Translations under genes and position numbers: made by a program
The notes under the pieces: generated by a model
Told to the model about the DNA's origin: nothing
The model's input: only the letters and a program-made list of their open reading frames with translations
Databases searched by the model: none
NCBI GenBank assembly: GCA_033239125.1
Contig: BSWB01000003.1
Span: 107,466,320-107,530,319, forward strand
Length of the DNA: 64,000 nt
Origin: Fagopyrum homotropicum
Taxonomy: Eukaryota > Streptophyta > Magnoliopsida > Caryophyllales > Polygonaceae
Direction of reading: 5' to 3'
Part shown: positions 1 through 10,739 of the stretch, in pieces
How positions within the stretch are numbered: the first letter of the stretch is position 1
Layout of the letters: the number at the start of each line of letters is the position of its first letter

Positions 1-452
1 TAAAAAATTGAGAAATTCTTCGTATCTATAAAGTTTCGAATTTTTTTATTTAGTAAACACTCTTTAAAATAATTTCATGATAAATTAAATTTTAAAGCCT
101 ATTTATTATTTTCTACAAAATATGAGAATTACACTAGTTTAAAATTATTCTCGATATCAAAATAATTATTATCCTAAATAATCATTTAGAAATTAAAATT
201 TTTAACATCTAAAATATTAAAAATCACAGCCAACTCACATGCTTTTACCCGATACTTAAATGACTCTACTCATAGTAAACTTGGGGTATGTGTACTTCAG
301 ATTGGGTTTGTTTCAAGTTTATAAACTAAGGTCTTGTTGTATATTGGTTTATTTTTGGGAATACTCGTCTTTCATTATTGAAATTTGGGTTCTATCAATG
401 ATGTCAATTACAACAATAATTGCATTTGTCCCTCAGTAATATGTGGCCCGTG
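1..452 (+). repeat. Left arm of a 452-bp inverted repeat
   Basis: Read base by base, this segment is the reverse complement of 51128-51579, and I found no mismatch. The match runs to the first base of the window, so the arm probably continues further left. It stops at 452, where the sequence enters the truncated LTR; the bases GTG at 450-452 are shared by both sides of the junction. No coding potential is seen. The arm is AT-rich single-copy-like DNA, not a recognised transposon terminus. It may be a genuine inverted duplication or an assembly artefact. Confidence 0.93.
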
Positions 453-1625
453 CTTTTGCGTATGTTGTGTGTTTATGATGATTTACTTGTGTTTGTGCCT
501 TTCCCATCGATTCTAATGCTTCGAATATGAGCTAATGGTTTTATACCAGATGTTGTAGATTGCCTTGCAGGTTAGGAATGCGGCCGAGAGATCCGGAAGA
601 GTGGGCAGCCGGGGTTCCGTACATATTAGGATTGGGTTTTTGGGTGGAGTCGGGTTTGAGTATTGTATATTATTTATGTATATGTATATCGTGTGGTGGC
701 ATTTGGTCCTTGGTGTTTCATATCGGCTGAAGTCTTTTGTTGTTTCCTTTCGGGTTTCCTTTCATTGCATAAAAATGTATTTCGGTTTTGACCTTTATTT
801 GTGCCTTGTTGCAAGATCCGGTGAAATTGTTGTCAAGTTAAGGGTCGGGACCCATTGTGAGGTCCCAACTAGGGATGGCAATGGATCGGGTGGTGGGTGG
901 ATGACTCTATCCACCACCCGACCCGCAAGAAAATCTCATCCACCCCACCCGACCCGTCACCCGCCAAACCCACCACCCGCATCCGATCCACCCGCATCCA
1001 ACGGATGAAGCGGGTGGATCGGGTGATATTCGGGTGTTCAACACATTTCCTTTAATCGATATTAAACTCGGATTCGAATGCAAAAAATTAATAATAATAA
1101 AAATAAATTCAATCCGAAAAAGTCTTATCCATAAAAAACATGATAAATATAAAGTCAACACAAATCATCCAAGTGGAAATATTACAAGAAGTGTTATAAG
1201 TTGAAGTTCTTGAAAAATGAGAAATTTAGGAATACATAGTATACAATAAGATCATAATAGGAACTAAATAAATGTATAAATTTTGCTAAACAATCAGTAA
1301 ATCACCAATTTTTTCTAAATCAAAAGGGAACTCAAGATCACTAAACAAGTAAACAATCAATAAATTTACAAACGGATGTAAGCAGGTGAAACGGGTCGGA
1401 TGGGTGGATGGATGATGGACCGGGTGATGGGTGGATGAAAGGTCCATCCGAATCCGACCCGATCCATCACCCGTTTCATCCGTCATCCGCTTTCACCCGC
1501 TTCATGTCGGGTTTTCACCCTTTTATTATGGATCGGGTTATCGGATGTCCGTCGGGTTCGGATCAAATTGCCATCCCTAGTCCCAACCCGTAGCGCTCCG
1601 AGTCCCACGGATTCGGGGTGTTACA
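450..1625 (+). repeat. Truncated left LTR of the outer Ty3/gypsy element
   Basis: Apart from the MITE inserted in it, this stretch aligns with 38321-38779, the 3' end of the intact right LTR of the same element. Both share the run from GTGCTTTTGCG to the terminal GGGGTGTTACA. Scattered substitutions separate the two copies. Only the 3' ~460 bp of the ~2.7-kb LTR remain. The 5' part and the outer target-site duplication are missing, cut off exactly at the inverted-repeat junction. It is followed by a primer-binding site. Confidence 0.88.
870..1579. mobile_element. hAT-type MITE (710 bp) with 8-bp TSD
   Basis: The element has perfect 12-bp terminal inverted repeats, TAGGGATGGCAA at the left and TTGCCATCCCTA at the right. 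It is flanked by an 8-bp direct repeat GTCCCAAC (862-869 and 1580-1587). The other LTR copy (near 38735) has a single GTCCCAAC and no insert, which confirms an insertion. An 8-bp TSD and TIRs of this kind are typical of hAT elements. The interior contains GGGTGGATG-like repeats pointing both ways and no transposase, so it is non-autonomous. Confidence 0.93.
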
Positions 1626-3815
1626 AAAGTGGTATCAGAGCCCTAGGTTGACAACAATGGCACTCGCAATCTTCTAAAGGCCGAATAAGGAATAAACAGA
1701 ACCCCGCGGGTTCTGAGTTTTCATTTTCAAAATCACGTGCATGAGTCGGGGTAGAATGTACGGACCACCACTCCTTCCGTGGATCTCGGCAGCTTAGTTT
1801 ATTGGATTTTGATATGTATGTATATGTATATATAGTTAGGATATGAGGTTTGTAGTTATGCATGATAGAATTGATGTGTACCTTTGTGATTGTATGTTGC
1901 ATGATGAACTGAATATATATGCATAGTTATATATTTGACCTTAGGATGCTTTGGGCTTGTTAATGCCTTGTATTGTTGTAATGGATTCCCTGATGTGATA
2001 TATTAGTAATAATGTAAACATAGGAATTATATATATAGTTATATATACATACACATATGGTATGCTATTATTATATTAGTAGTAATGGACCTTATAGTTA
2101 AGATGATAGGAAGCTATCATCGCCCTTGGACAAACGCCTTTCGGGATTAGGATAGTATATATATGAAGATGAGTATGCTCAAGCACCGAGTTGAACATCA
2201 CGTTCTGGCGAACACCTTGGCGATTCATCGGACTCCTTTTGGGAACGTCAAAGAAACCATTTGAAGGATAAAGAGGACATTAGCGGTAAGGACAAACAAA
2301 TAGAAGGGAACTTTAAATCAACTAAAGCAAAAACCGAGATTGAAGCTATACAAGAAAGGAAACGACATGAAGTTATGGGAGTGGTTCCGAGGAAGCAATG
2401 ATGGACATCAATGAAGCGAATTCAAGACAACGAACTTAAGATTCTTCCAAGTGGCATGACGATAAACCAAAGACGCGTATCTAGAGGAAGAGAAGAACTA
2501 GCAAGGGTAGAAGTGGTATTTTATTAAGACGTAAAAGTTTTCTCTATGCACTCCTAGGCATGAGAGTCGAGATGAGAGGCGTGGGTGAACCAATCACGAA
2601 AGAAGATGAAAGAAGGAGGAAGTGTGTATAAATGATGACCCCAAGAAGATGAAAGACGAAACAAAGAGCTTTGGTCGAGATATTTAAGATACCAACCAAG
2701 AGGAACGCGAGTGAATGCTAGCTATGGTTATAATATCAGGGAAGGTTCTCTTGAAAGACATCAAGGAAGAATGGTTAAGTCTATGAAAGGGAGTTATATG
2801 AAACAACAAGGCCAAGAAGATATAGTTTCCTTATTTAGAAGAGGAAGCATGGAATGTAGAAGGAACTAACGGAGTTTAAGATAAAGTACCCCGAAGAGGG
2901 TAGCCTTCATGAGAATGGTAACATGAGAAGTGTAGTAGAATAATAAGTCGTGGACTTCGTAGAAGGTCATATACAAGTTAATCGGTGACAACTGAGAACG
3001 TACATGTGCGGGTTGTCTATTGGTGAGTGTAGAAGGGGATGAGTCAACAAGATTATGGGCATACAGAGGGATTTAGATGACCTTATGCGACCTTTGTAGG
3101 TCATGGAATTGGCAAATGGGAGAACGACATGAATTAGAGGTTTTAAAGTTTGACCACGGAAAAAGGAGAAGTAGTGAATCAAGAAGAAGGTAAGGTGTTA
3201 TGGAGGTGGTACGTAAACGGGAGTATATAGAGGATGCAGAGTATGAAATGGATGATATGTTACCGCGGGCAAGAGATAAGTCAAATTTCTAGACTCACAC
3301 GGAAGAGACATGGTGGCTATGACGTGAAAGAGAGGACCTAGATTAGGGCAACGCTGCAAGCTTAGAGTTATGATGTTAGTACCTGGAGATGTAATGAGTT
3401 TGGTATTTTAGTGGTTGTGGATGAGGAGTTCCTTCTAGCATTTTCCACGGGGCATTCCGGTACAGTTGTGAAGTTGTTCATGGAATACGGAGAGATGCAT
3501 AAGGTGACCAACAAGAGTAAGAGAAGATCGAAGTTTTGAAGTTTGATGTTGACAAGAGATGTACAAAAAGTATATGGAAGATTGAGGTTAGAACCTCTAC
3601 CGTCGGGTTGACTTTACAAAAGGAAAGTGAAGTATAATTTTTACTTAAAGAAAGGATGTCTATGGTGAGAGCTTACGTAGAATACAAAGAGCTCCTCTCA
3701 TATGTTGGGATGTCGCGGAAAGGAAGAAGATAAGGTCAATTGTTTTGAAACACGGTTAAGTCCTACCGATTGACCCTTATGGTTGCACATAAGTGAGAAA
3801 TCTTAGAAGATTTTT
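1626..3815 (+). mobile_element. Left internal part of the outer Ty3/gypsy element, decayed
   Basis: The first ~170 bp resemble the 5' leader of the inner elements: the PBS, then CAACAATGGCAC, ATAAACAGAACC and the block around TACGGACCACCACT. This makes the outer and inner families relatives. The following ~2 kb is purine-rich, full of stops in all frames, and shows no recognisable gag or protease motif. It ends at 3815, where the tandem array is inserted in a TTTTT target. The remaining internal sequence resumes at 34420. Confidence 0.7.
1630..1642 (+). other. Primer-binding site of the outer element (tRNA-iMet)
   Basis: TGGTATCAGAGCC starts four bases after the LTR end. It matches the complement of the 3' end of plant initiator methionine tRNA, the usual primer of plant Ty3/gypsy elements. 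Confidence 0.85.
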
Positions 3816-3918
3816 TGTAATATCCGGAATTTTTATTCCGTTTATTTCTGTAACAAACCCGATCTCAATCAGTTGACCCATATCCGTCTACTTAGTTAGA
3901 CACATTATTATAAAATTT

Positions 3919-4007
3919 ATCATTTTATGTAGCTTCCCTTCACATAAAATGATAGGATCTTTATAAAATTTTATCATTTTATGTAGCTTACCTTCACATA
4001 AAATGAT
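3919..4007. repeat. Paired U3 hairpins, duplicated
   Basis: Two perfect 12-bp inverted repeats, ATCATTTTATGT pairing with ACATAAAATGAT, lie at 3919-3930/3942-3953 and 3973-3984/3996-4007, 54 bp apart. Each loop contains AGCTT.CCTTC. The same pair occurs at the same place, ~100 bp inside LTR-B, LTR-C and LTR-D. The function is unknown; the position is U3, the promoter region of an LTR. Confidence 0.85.
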
Positions 4008-4144
4008 AGGATTATTATAACCAATCCTAAACTATAACATGATCCGTATCCGTCTATTCCGTAGCCTACCAGTTCCGATCCCTTAACTTCACATAAAATA
4101 ATAAGTTTAGCCCCAAACCCTAATTTAGAATATGACTCGTCGTT

Positions 4145-4271
4145 GACAAGTCTGTGACGAAGCTGTGACAAGGCCTGGACAAGTCTGTGACGAAGCTGTG
4201 ACAAGGCCAGACAAGTCTGTGACGAGTCTGTGACAAGGCCAGACAAGTCTGTGACGAGTCTGTGACAAGCC
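4145..4271. repeat. 32-33-bp tandem repeat in the LTR
   Basis: Four units begin GACAAGTCTGTGACGA at 4145, 4178, 4210 and 4242. The first two continue AGCTGTGACAAGGCC and the last two GTCTGTGACAAG. Equivalent blocks occur in LTR-B (~12677-12800), LTR-C (~21204-21329) and LTR-D (~29737-29862). They create spurious minus-strand open frames. Confidence 0.85.
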
Positions 4272-4302
4272 CAGAAGCCGCCATCAGCTTGCCCAGCGCC
4301 CA

Positions 4303-4626
4303 GTGTCCGCCTCAGCCCAGCAGCGCCATCTTGCCCAGCCAGAAGCCCGCCAGCAGCTTGCGCCAGCCCAGTCCAGCACAACTTCAGTCAGCACCCAGCC
4401 CAGCAACAGCTTGCCAGGGAGCCCAGCGCCAGTCTTAGCCCAGCAGCCGCCTGCCAATGTACCCAGCTCCAGCCCAGCGTCTGCTTCAGCCCAGAATGTG
4501 CAGCCTACCCGCAGCCCAGCAGCTAAAAGAGTAGATCAGCAACACCTTGTTTTCCTTCTTAATCTACGTAACTGCTACTATTATTGGGAAGGAAATCACA
4601 ATCTGCTCAGCCTAAAATCACGCTAA
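4303..4626 (+). other. Low-complexity P/Q/S/A open frame in the LTR, probably non-coding
   Basis: A 107-codon frame rich in Pro, Gln, Ser and Ala arises from CCAGC-type repeats. It is open in LTR-A and LTR-D (29895-30218) but is interrupted or shifted in LTR-B (small deletion near 12905) and LTR-C (TAG near 21410). This pattern fits a repeat-derived frame rather than a conserved protein. It lies in the probable transcribed part of the LTR. Confidence 0.3.
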
Positions 4627-6990
4627 ATGGATCTTCTTTCTCTCCTTAATTCTGTCCAGATTCACGCAGCTTAGATATCATTCTTCCTGCTATCCACGCC
4701 TTCACACACTCCCATCGATCCATACAGTTTCAGCCGCAACGTTCATTCCATCGAAAGTCTACAGCGGAGAGGAAACTGCTACATCTGCAGTCATCACCGT
4801 CGCTCACCAGTTCCATCATCGTCAAGCGCCTAGGATCCTGAGTGATCCGAGTCTCTTTGTCCCTCCGGTAAGACCCAGCCTCGACTCCTTCTCTCCTATC
4901 TGTCTTGATTAGTCGCTCACGCGTTTCTTCTCTGTGCCGGACGGGTCCTTAACTTCGACTCAACCGGATGCCACAGCAAGGTCCAGGAGAGTCGTTCCGC
5001 AACTGCAGCCGGGAACTTTAAACCTCGATCTCCGGAGCTGGTGGTGTCGAACGACGCAGCAACGACGCGTCTCCTCCCTGCTGAAGTCCGATAGGTGAAG
5101 TTCTTCTGAGGATAAACTTATTCAGTAGTTGTTTCTAAGCTTATGTGTATAAGGGTTGATTGCATCTTAAGAGAACCTAGGACATTGGATTAGTCGGTGT
5201 ATAAGTTGTAAGCTGTAGGTTTCGAACTAGAGATCCTAGAGTAGAACGAGATAGAACCTTGCTTAAACAGCAAGTGCAGCAGCCTTAGAAAGTCTTCTGT
5301 ATAGAGGTAACGGGAAGGCTAATGTATGATCTTGTGTATGTGTACCGATTCTTTAAGGCTGGATTGATGTGTTGTTGTAGTTCGGCCTTGAACATGGGTT
5401 AAGTTGGTAATGGGTAGCTGCTGAGTTGTATAAACATAATAGTAGAAACAAAGGACTGTTGTAAATATAACTCTTTTTCCTTCAGTTTTTAAGTTAGAAA
5501 CTTCCCATTTTGTCGACCAATGTTTGAGAGTTTGAATGAAGATCCACCGTTGAAATTTTAATAGATGATAGATGGATATATGTAGTTTAGCATATTAAAA
5601 TTTGAGAAGAAATGAACGGTCGGATTAGAAGTTATAAGCTTCCAAAGTAGGGTAGTTAAGCAGTTTTTGTAAACATTGGAATTTTGGCTAAGTATAGAAA
5701 TTGTAAGTGGAGTAGCCAACTTTGAGAATTTTTATAAAAATGATGGATGAACAGTTTTGAGAAATTCTTGCTCCTAAGGTTAGATGGAACATCATAGATA
5801 ATCTAGGGAATTATTTCGGAATTTTTATAAGCTTTTACGAATTTTATATTTGAAACCGAAGTTAGACCTTTACGACCTTTTGGAAAAATAGGGAAATAAG
5901 AAAAGTGACAGTTTGTAACCAAACTAAACTTTAGGAGTTGGAATATGACTTTAGAGTCTCAAATAGGAGTTTAGACATGATTTTCGGAAAATTTGGAAGT
6001 CTCGGGACTAAGGGTAAAATGGTCATTTTACCATAAATTAGTACTGTAAGTAGTTATGTCATATTACGATCTTCTAACTTAGAAGTCTTAGACTTCTAAT
6101 TACGTTGGAGTGTGCTAATGCACTTATCTCCTTTGGCAGGCAACTGAGTTGCTACAGGTTATAGTGCGAGTTTGGTTTACAGAGAGTCGAGCTTTATAAC
6201 AGGTAAGTCCTTTGGGCTTACTTAGCTGACTTCTAAATATGAGCATGAATGATGATAGTGGTGTGTGATTGGGATGTTTAGAGTTATAGGTTGTGATAGA
6301 TATTTACCGACCTATACTTGGCCTAAGAGTAACGGGCGGTGGCATTCTACTCAGTTAGCTTGCGGGCGCTGGGGGTTTCTTTAGGGACTAGTCCATACTC
6401 GGTTTGTAGTGATGCTACCGGCGGAGGTCAGCTAGACCTACACCCAGTTGGATAAGGAACGGAGGCGAGAACTGTTAATAGCTCTCGTGCCATAACTGTA
6501 AAATTGAATAAGATGAATCACCTAAATAATAAATAATAAACGGTTGAGTGCCAGCATGATGTTTGTTTATAATTTTTCTGCGTGTTTTTGTGCTGTTGTT
6601 ATTCTACTTATATTTGGATAGTTAGCTAACAGTTGTTATGTTGTGTAGACTTACCATAGGTTAGAGCAGATGCCGAGTGATCCGGATGGTAGTGGTCAGC
6701 CGGGGTGTCGTACTTTTAGGACGTGTTGCAGTTTCTTTATTTGTGGGATTTCCAGTTGGACCTTGTTTCTTTTCTTTCTTTCTTTCTGTACTTTGTTATC
6801 TTATGTTTTCCGGCTGTCAGTTGTTCTGGTCACATTCATACATTGTTAAGATTTATTTTATGATTTCTGGTTTTCCTTATCTGTGCCTTGTTGCAAGATA
6901 TTGTTAAGTTGTTGTCAAACTAAGGTCGGGACCCACTGTGCGGTCCTAACCAGTAACTCCCCGAGTTGTAAAATTTGGGGTATTACAACA

Positions 6991-7003
6991 TGGTATCAGA
7001 GCC
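6991..7003 (+). other. Primer-binding site of unit 1
   Basis: TGGTATCAGAGCC lies three bases after the LTR-A terminus TTACA and matches the complement of the 3' end of initiator Met-tRNA. Confidence 0.88.
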
Positions 7004-7253
7004 AGGTTGGCAACAATGGCACTTGAAATCTTCTAAAAAGATCATATAAGTAAATAAACAGAACCTGAAAAGGGTCTGAGTTTTCCAAAGAAGATTTTGG
7101 TTTTAAAATGCATACATAGTCGGGTTGGGATAGAAAGTACGGACGACCACCACTACCTCTGCGGATCTCGGTATTCTTAGTATTATTATTAAAGACTTTT
7201 ACTGTTATGATAGATTAGTTAGATTATAACTGTAGTTGTTACCGTTCGTGCAG

Positions 7254-8594
7254 ATGGCACGTACTAGGGCTACACCAGTGACTGGCCGAGGTAGGGGTCG
7301 TCCTCCCCTTCCCCCAGTCAGACAGGATCGAGCTGATAGCACCCCTGTTGTTAGAGGGCGTGGTCGTGGGGGTAGACCTCCACTAGGGAGAGGTCAAGGA
7401 CGAGTTCCTCGAGAGGATCCACCTGCAGCAAGCATAACAGAGGCTGCTGTGGAAGAGGTAGCTGAGAGTGTAGGCCCCGAGGTCAGGCATGAGACCGCCG
7501 CTAGGTCTGGAGCGCAGGGAGCACGTTCGACTGAGTCAGGACGTGTTTCTATTGGAGCATCGGAGTATAGGGAGTACAGAGCATACGTCGAGCGTATGGA
7601 GGAGGCTGCCAGAGTTGAGAGGCTTACCCAGGTACCACCGGTGGTACCGGCTAGGTCAGCTCAGGTGACACAGGGAGTGTCTCAGGTACCGGCTGTACCT
7701 GAGAGGAGAGCTAATGTTGATAGAGCGCCTGCTGGATCTAGAGCACCGAGACCGGATGAGTGGTTGAAGGCTTTCAACTCTCAGAAGGTTCCCTCATTCA
7801 GTGGAGAAATAGGGCTAGAGGTGGAGCACTGGATAGGGAAGATAGAGACTGCTTTAGAGGCAATACGTTGCCCCGAGGATCGACATGTGGATTTGGTGCA
7901 GACCTGTTTCACAGATGATGCTCATTCATGGTGGCGTACCATTCGTAGCCGAGTCACCAGCTGGGAGCAGATGAGGAACATTGTTAGGGACAGGTACTGT
8001 CCTGTTTCGCTGAGGAGGGAGAGATTCCAGGATTTCATTGAGGCGGGATTTGAGGATATCCCGATTGCTGCAGCCATAAAGAAGTTTCAGAAAGAGTTGA
8101 CCTTACTTGGACCAGCTGCACCTCTAGAAGAGCAGCATGTTTACCTTTTCTCCAGGAGATTGAGAGAGAGTACCCGATCATATCTGGCTGGATTCTGCTG
8201 TGAGACTTTGTCTGATTATCAGGATAGGGCCTCTGCTTATGAGAGAGATAGGCCAGCTTCGAGGAAAGCAGTTCAGTCTAGTGGGCCGGATAAGCGGCAA
8301 AGGACAGGACATGCTGGTAGCAGTGCAGCAGTAGCAGGTTATGGTCGAGGACAGACTCAGGGGAGGTCCAGCTACCACTCTACAGTTCAGACTCCCAGTA
8401 GAGATCGACAGTGCTTTAACTACGGTAGCCGCGATCACATTAAGACAGATTGCCAAAGACCACCTACCACTTGCTTCACTTGTGGGAAGCCGGGACACAG
8501 AGCTACCTTCTGCCGTCAGGGTTGGGCCCCTTCCCAGCAGGGATCTTCTCCTGCAGGTGCTGAGAAGAGTGTACAGAGACCTCCTCATTACTGA
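7254..8594 (+). CDS. Gag polyprotein, unit 1
   Basis: Structural capsid protein of the retrotransposon, which packages its RNA in cytoplasmic particles. I chose the ATG at 7254 (MARTRATP), giving 446 residues; the open frame extends a few codons upstream without an ATG. An Arg/Gly/Pro-rich N-terminus (about residues 8-60, RGRGRPP repeats) precedes the retrotransposon gag domain (about 168-330, with WLKAF, SWWRTI and RRERFQDF blocks). A C-terminal zinc knuckle CFTCGKPGHRATFC (about 406-419) fits CX2CX4HX4C. An earlier second knuckle is damaged: CFNYGSRDH has Tyr at the second Cys. The frame stops at a TGA (8592-8594), after which the same frame continues into protease. That TGA is present in all three full units. 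Confidence 0.85.
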   Translation: MARTRATPVTGRGRGRPPLPPVRQDRADSTPVVRGRGRGGRPPLGRGQGRVPREDPPAASITEAAVEEVAESVGPEVRHETAARSGAQGARSTESGRVSIGASEYREYRAYVERMEEAARVERLTQVPPVVPARSAQVTQGVSQVPAVPERRANVDRAPAGSRAPRPDEWLKAFNSQKVPSFSGEIGLEVEHWIGKIETALEAIRCPEDRHVDLVQTCFTDDAHSWWRTIRSRVTSWEQMRNIVRDRYCPVSLRRERFQDFIEAGFEDIPIAAAIKKFQKELTLLGPAAPLEEQHVYLFSRRLRESTRSYLAGFCCETLSDYQDRASAYERDRPASRKAVQSSGPDKRQRTGHAGSSAAVAGYGRGQTQGRSSYHSTVQTPSRDRQCFNYGSRDHIKTDCQRPPTTCFTCGKPGHRATFCRQGWAPSQQGSSPAGAEKSVQRPPHY

Positions 8595-9119
8595 GCACCG
8601 AGTCAGCAGCAGCAACAGTACCGGGCTCCAGGACATCCTGCTTCATACAGTATGGCACAGGGATCAGGTCGTGGCAGGGGACGTGGTAGTACCACTGACA
8701 CCAGAGGAGGACCATCGAGAGTGTTCGAGCTGAGGAGCACTGAGCAGCCTACAGCACCTGCGGCCACAGGTACTATTTGGATCCATGACTTACCTGTGCG
8801 AGTTTTATTTGATACAGGTGCTACGCACTCCTTTATATCAGATGCATGCGTAGATAGGTTGTCCTTAGCTACGGTAGAGGGTGTACCTTTTGTGGTTGGG
8901 TTACCAGATGGGCGTAAGGTTAGAGGATCCCGAGAGATTTACGACTGCCCTATTCATCTGGGAGGCCGGATTTGGTTAGTAAATTTTCTAGTCATGCCCT
9001 TAGCACATGAGGACGTGATATTGGGGATAGATTGGATGACTAGACATGGAGCAGTCTTAGATATTGGTAAGAAGACTGTGACTGTCGCCACTGAGGAGGG
9101 TCACAGAGTGATATTCTGA
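8595..9119 (+). pseudogene. Retropepsin-like aspartic protease segment, unit 1
   Basis: In the gag frame, just after the TGA, comes a Gln/Arg/Gly-rich linker and then the protease domain. The catalytic triad is seen in LFDTGATHSFIS (about 8799-8834), followed by VILGIDWMTRHGAVLDI near the domain end. The enzyme would cut Gag and Pol into mature proteins. The frame ends at a TGA (9117-9119) where int2 and int3 have CGA, so this stop is private to unit 1 and is a C-to-T change. With the stop upstream as well, this segment cannot be made by ordinary translation. Confidence 0.8.
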
Positions 9120-10739
9120 GGTTGGGACCTCAGAAAGTCCGGCACAGTTATCAGCGCAGTGAGAGCAGCCAGATTGATAGCACAGGGTTGCGAGGCCTTC
9201 TGGTGTTATGCCATGAAGGAGCGCAAGAGCCTGACAGTAGAGGAGATACCAGTTGCATGCGAGTTTGCAGAGGTATTCAGTGACGACTTACCAGGGCTAC
9301 CTCCACAGAGGAGTGTTGATTTTAGCATTGAGTTAGAGCCGGGCACGAGACCGATCTCGAAAGCCCCGTACCGCATGGCCCCGATAGAGCTGCTTGAGCT
9401 GAAGAAGCAGTTAGAGGAGTTAGCAGAGAAGGGCTTCATACGCCCTAGTGTTTCTCCCTGGGGCGCGCCAGTATTATTTGTGAGGAAGAAGGATGGATCG
9501 ATGAGGCTGTGTATTGACTACCGGGAGTTGAACAAGGTCACCATCAAGAATAAGTATCCACTACCTCGCATAGATGATCTGCTGGACCAGCTGCATGGAG
9601 TGTCAGTGTTCTCGAGGATAGATTTGAGATCGGGTTATCACCAGCTGAGAGTAAGAGACCAGGACATACCTAAGACGGCATTCCGGACTAGGTATGGCCA
9701 CTATGAGTTTGTAGTGATGCCATTCGGGCTCACTAATGCGCCAGCAGTATTTATGGAGTTGATGAATGGGATTTTCATCGACTTCTTAGACCAGTTTGTA
9801 GTGGTCTTCATTGACGACATTCTAGTTTACTCTAGAAGTCGAGAGGAGCATGCCGGACACTTGAGGACGGTATTACAGATTCTACAGGATAGTCAGCTAT
9901 ATGCTAAGCTATCCAAGTGCGAGTTCTGGATGTCAGAGGTGGCTTTCCTAGGCCATGTAGTGACTGCTGAGGGGATTATGGTCGACCCGGCGAAGATTGA
10001 GTCAGTGTCTTCTTGGCAACCTCCGAAGAATGTTAAGGAGGTTCGCAGCTTTCTTAGATTGGCAGGTTATTACCGCCGGTTTGTGGAAGGGTTTTCCCTG
10101 ATCGCCCGACCACTTACTTGTCTCCGGAGGAAGACTACTCGGTTCGTCTGGTCTGAGCCGTGTCAGCAGAGTTTTGAGGAGTTGAAGAGGAGATTGACGT
10201 CTGCTCCGATCTTAGCACAGCCTGAGGGTACAGAGGACTTTGTAGTGTACAATGACGCATCCAAGCTGGGCTTGGGGTGTGTCTTGATGCAGAGGGGTAA
10301 GGTCATAGCGTATGCGTCTCGACAGCTGAAGGCGTATGAGGAGAACTACCCCACCCATGACCTGGAGTTAGCTGCGGTAGTACATGCTCTTAAGATCTGG
10401 CATCATTATCTCTATGGAGCGACCTGTCAGATCTTCACAGACCATAAGAGTCTGAAGTACATATTCACTCAGCGGGAGTTGAATAACCGCCAGAGGCGGT
10501 GGTTAGAGTTGATCAAGGATTTCGACCTTGAGATTCTCTACCACCCCGGGAAGGCGAATGTAGTTGTTGACGCTTTGAGTCGGAAGACGCCTCGGGAGAA
10601 GGCGATAGCTCGGTTGATAGTACAGCCACAGTTACAGAGAGACTTAGCTTGGTTGGAGGTAGAGATCCAATTCCCCAATACAGCTCATCAGTTAGCCACC
10701 TTAGAGTTACTTCCTGACCTGTTGGGTGAGATCCGATAG
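9120..10739 (+). pseudogene. Reverse transcriptase-RNase H segment, unit 1
   Basis: Open from ~9120 to a TAG at 10737-10739. Reverse transcriptase blocks appear in order: YRMAPIELLELKKQL, VLFVRKKDGSMRLCIDYREL, YPLPRIDDLLDQL, FSRIDLRSGYHQLRV, MPFGLTNAPAVF and the catalytic VVFIDDILVYS near 9804-9830. RNase H follows, with YNDASKLGLGCVLMQ, YASRQLKAYEENYP and FTDHKSLKYIF. The enzyme copies element RNA into DNA from the tRNA primer. The closing TAG replaces a CAG found in the other units, again a C-to-T change. All catalytic residues I can recognise are kept. Confidence 0.85.

Larger units (their letters stand above)
3816..6987 (+). repeat. LTR-A, 5' LTR of the array (3172 bp)
   Basis: It starts TGTAATATCC and ends GGGGTATTACA, and is bounded by the TTTTT target duplication on the left and a PBS on the right. 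It carries, in order, paired hairpins (3919-4007), a ~32-bp tandem repeat (4145-4271), a GC-rich CCAGC-repeat zone (~4270-4520) and a pyrimidine-rich zone to ~5100. At diagnostic positions it groups with LTR-B in the 5' part and with LTR-D in the 3' part. Confidence 0.93.

Noticed and set aside
565..1008. 147-codon plus-strand open frame
   Set aside because: It runs from LTR sequence into the hAT MITE; the second half is MITE-encoded Pro/His repeats. It crosses an insertion boundary, so it cannot be a conserved gene.
3974..4381. 135-codon minus-strand frame present in several LTRs
   Set aside because: It is produced by reading the 32-bp repeat and CCAGC repeats backwards, against the transcription direction. 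It is kept only because the LTRs are recent copies.
8178..8636. 152-codon minus-strand frame opposite gag, repeated in each unit
   Set aside because: Antisense shadow of the zinc-knuckle region; no family features. It persists because gag is conserved.
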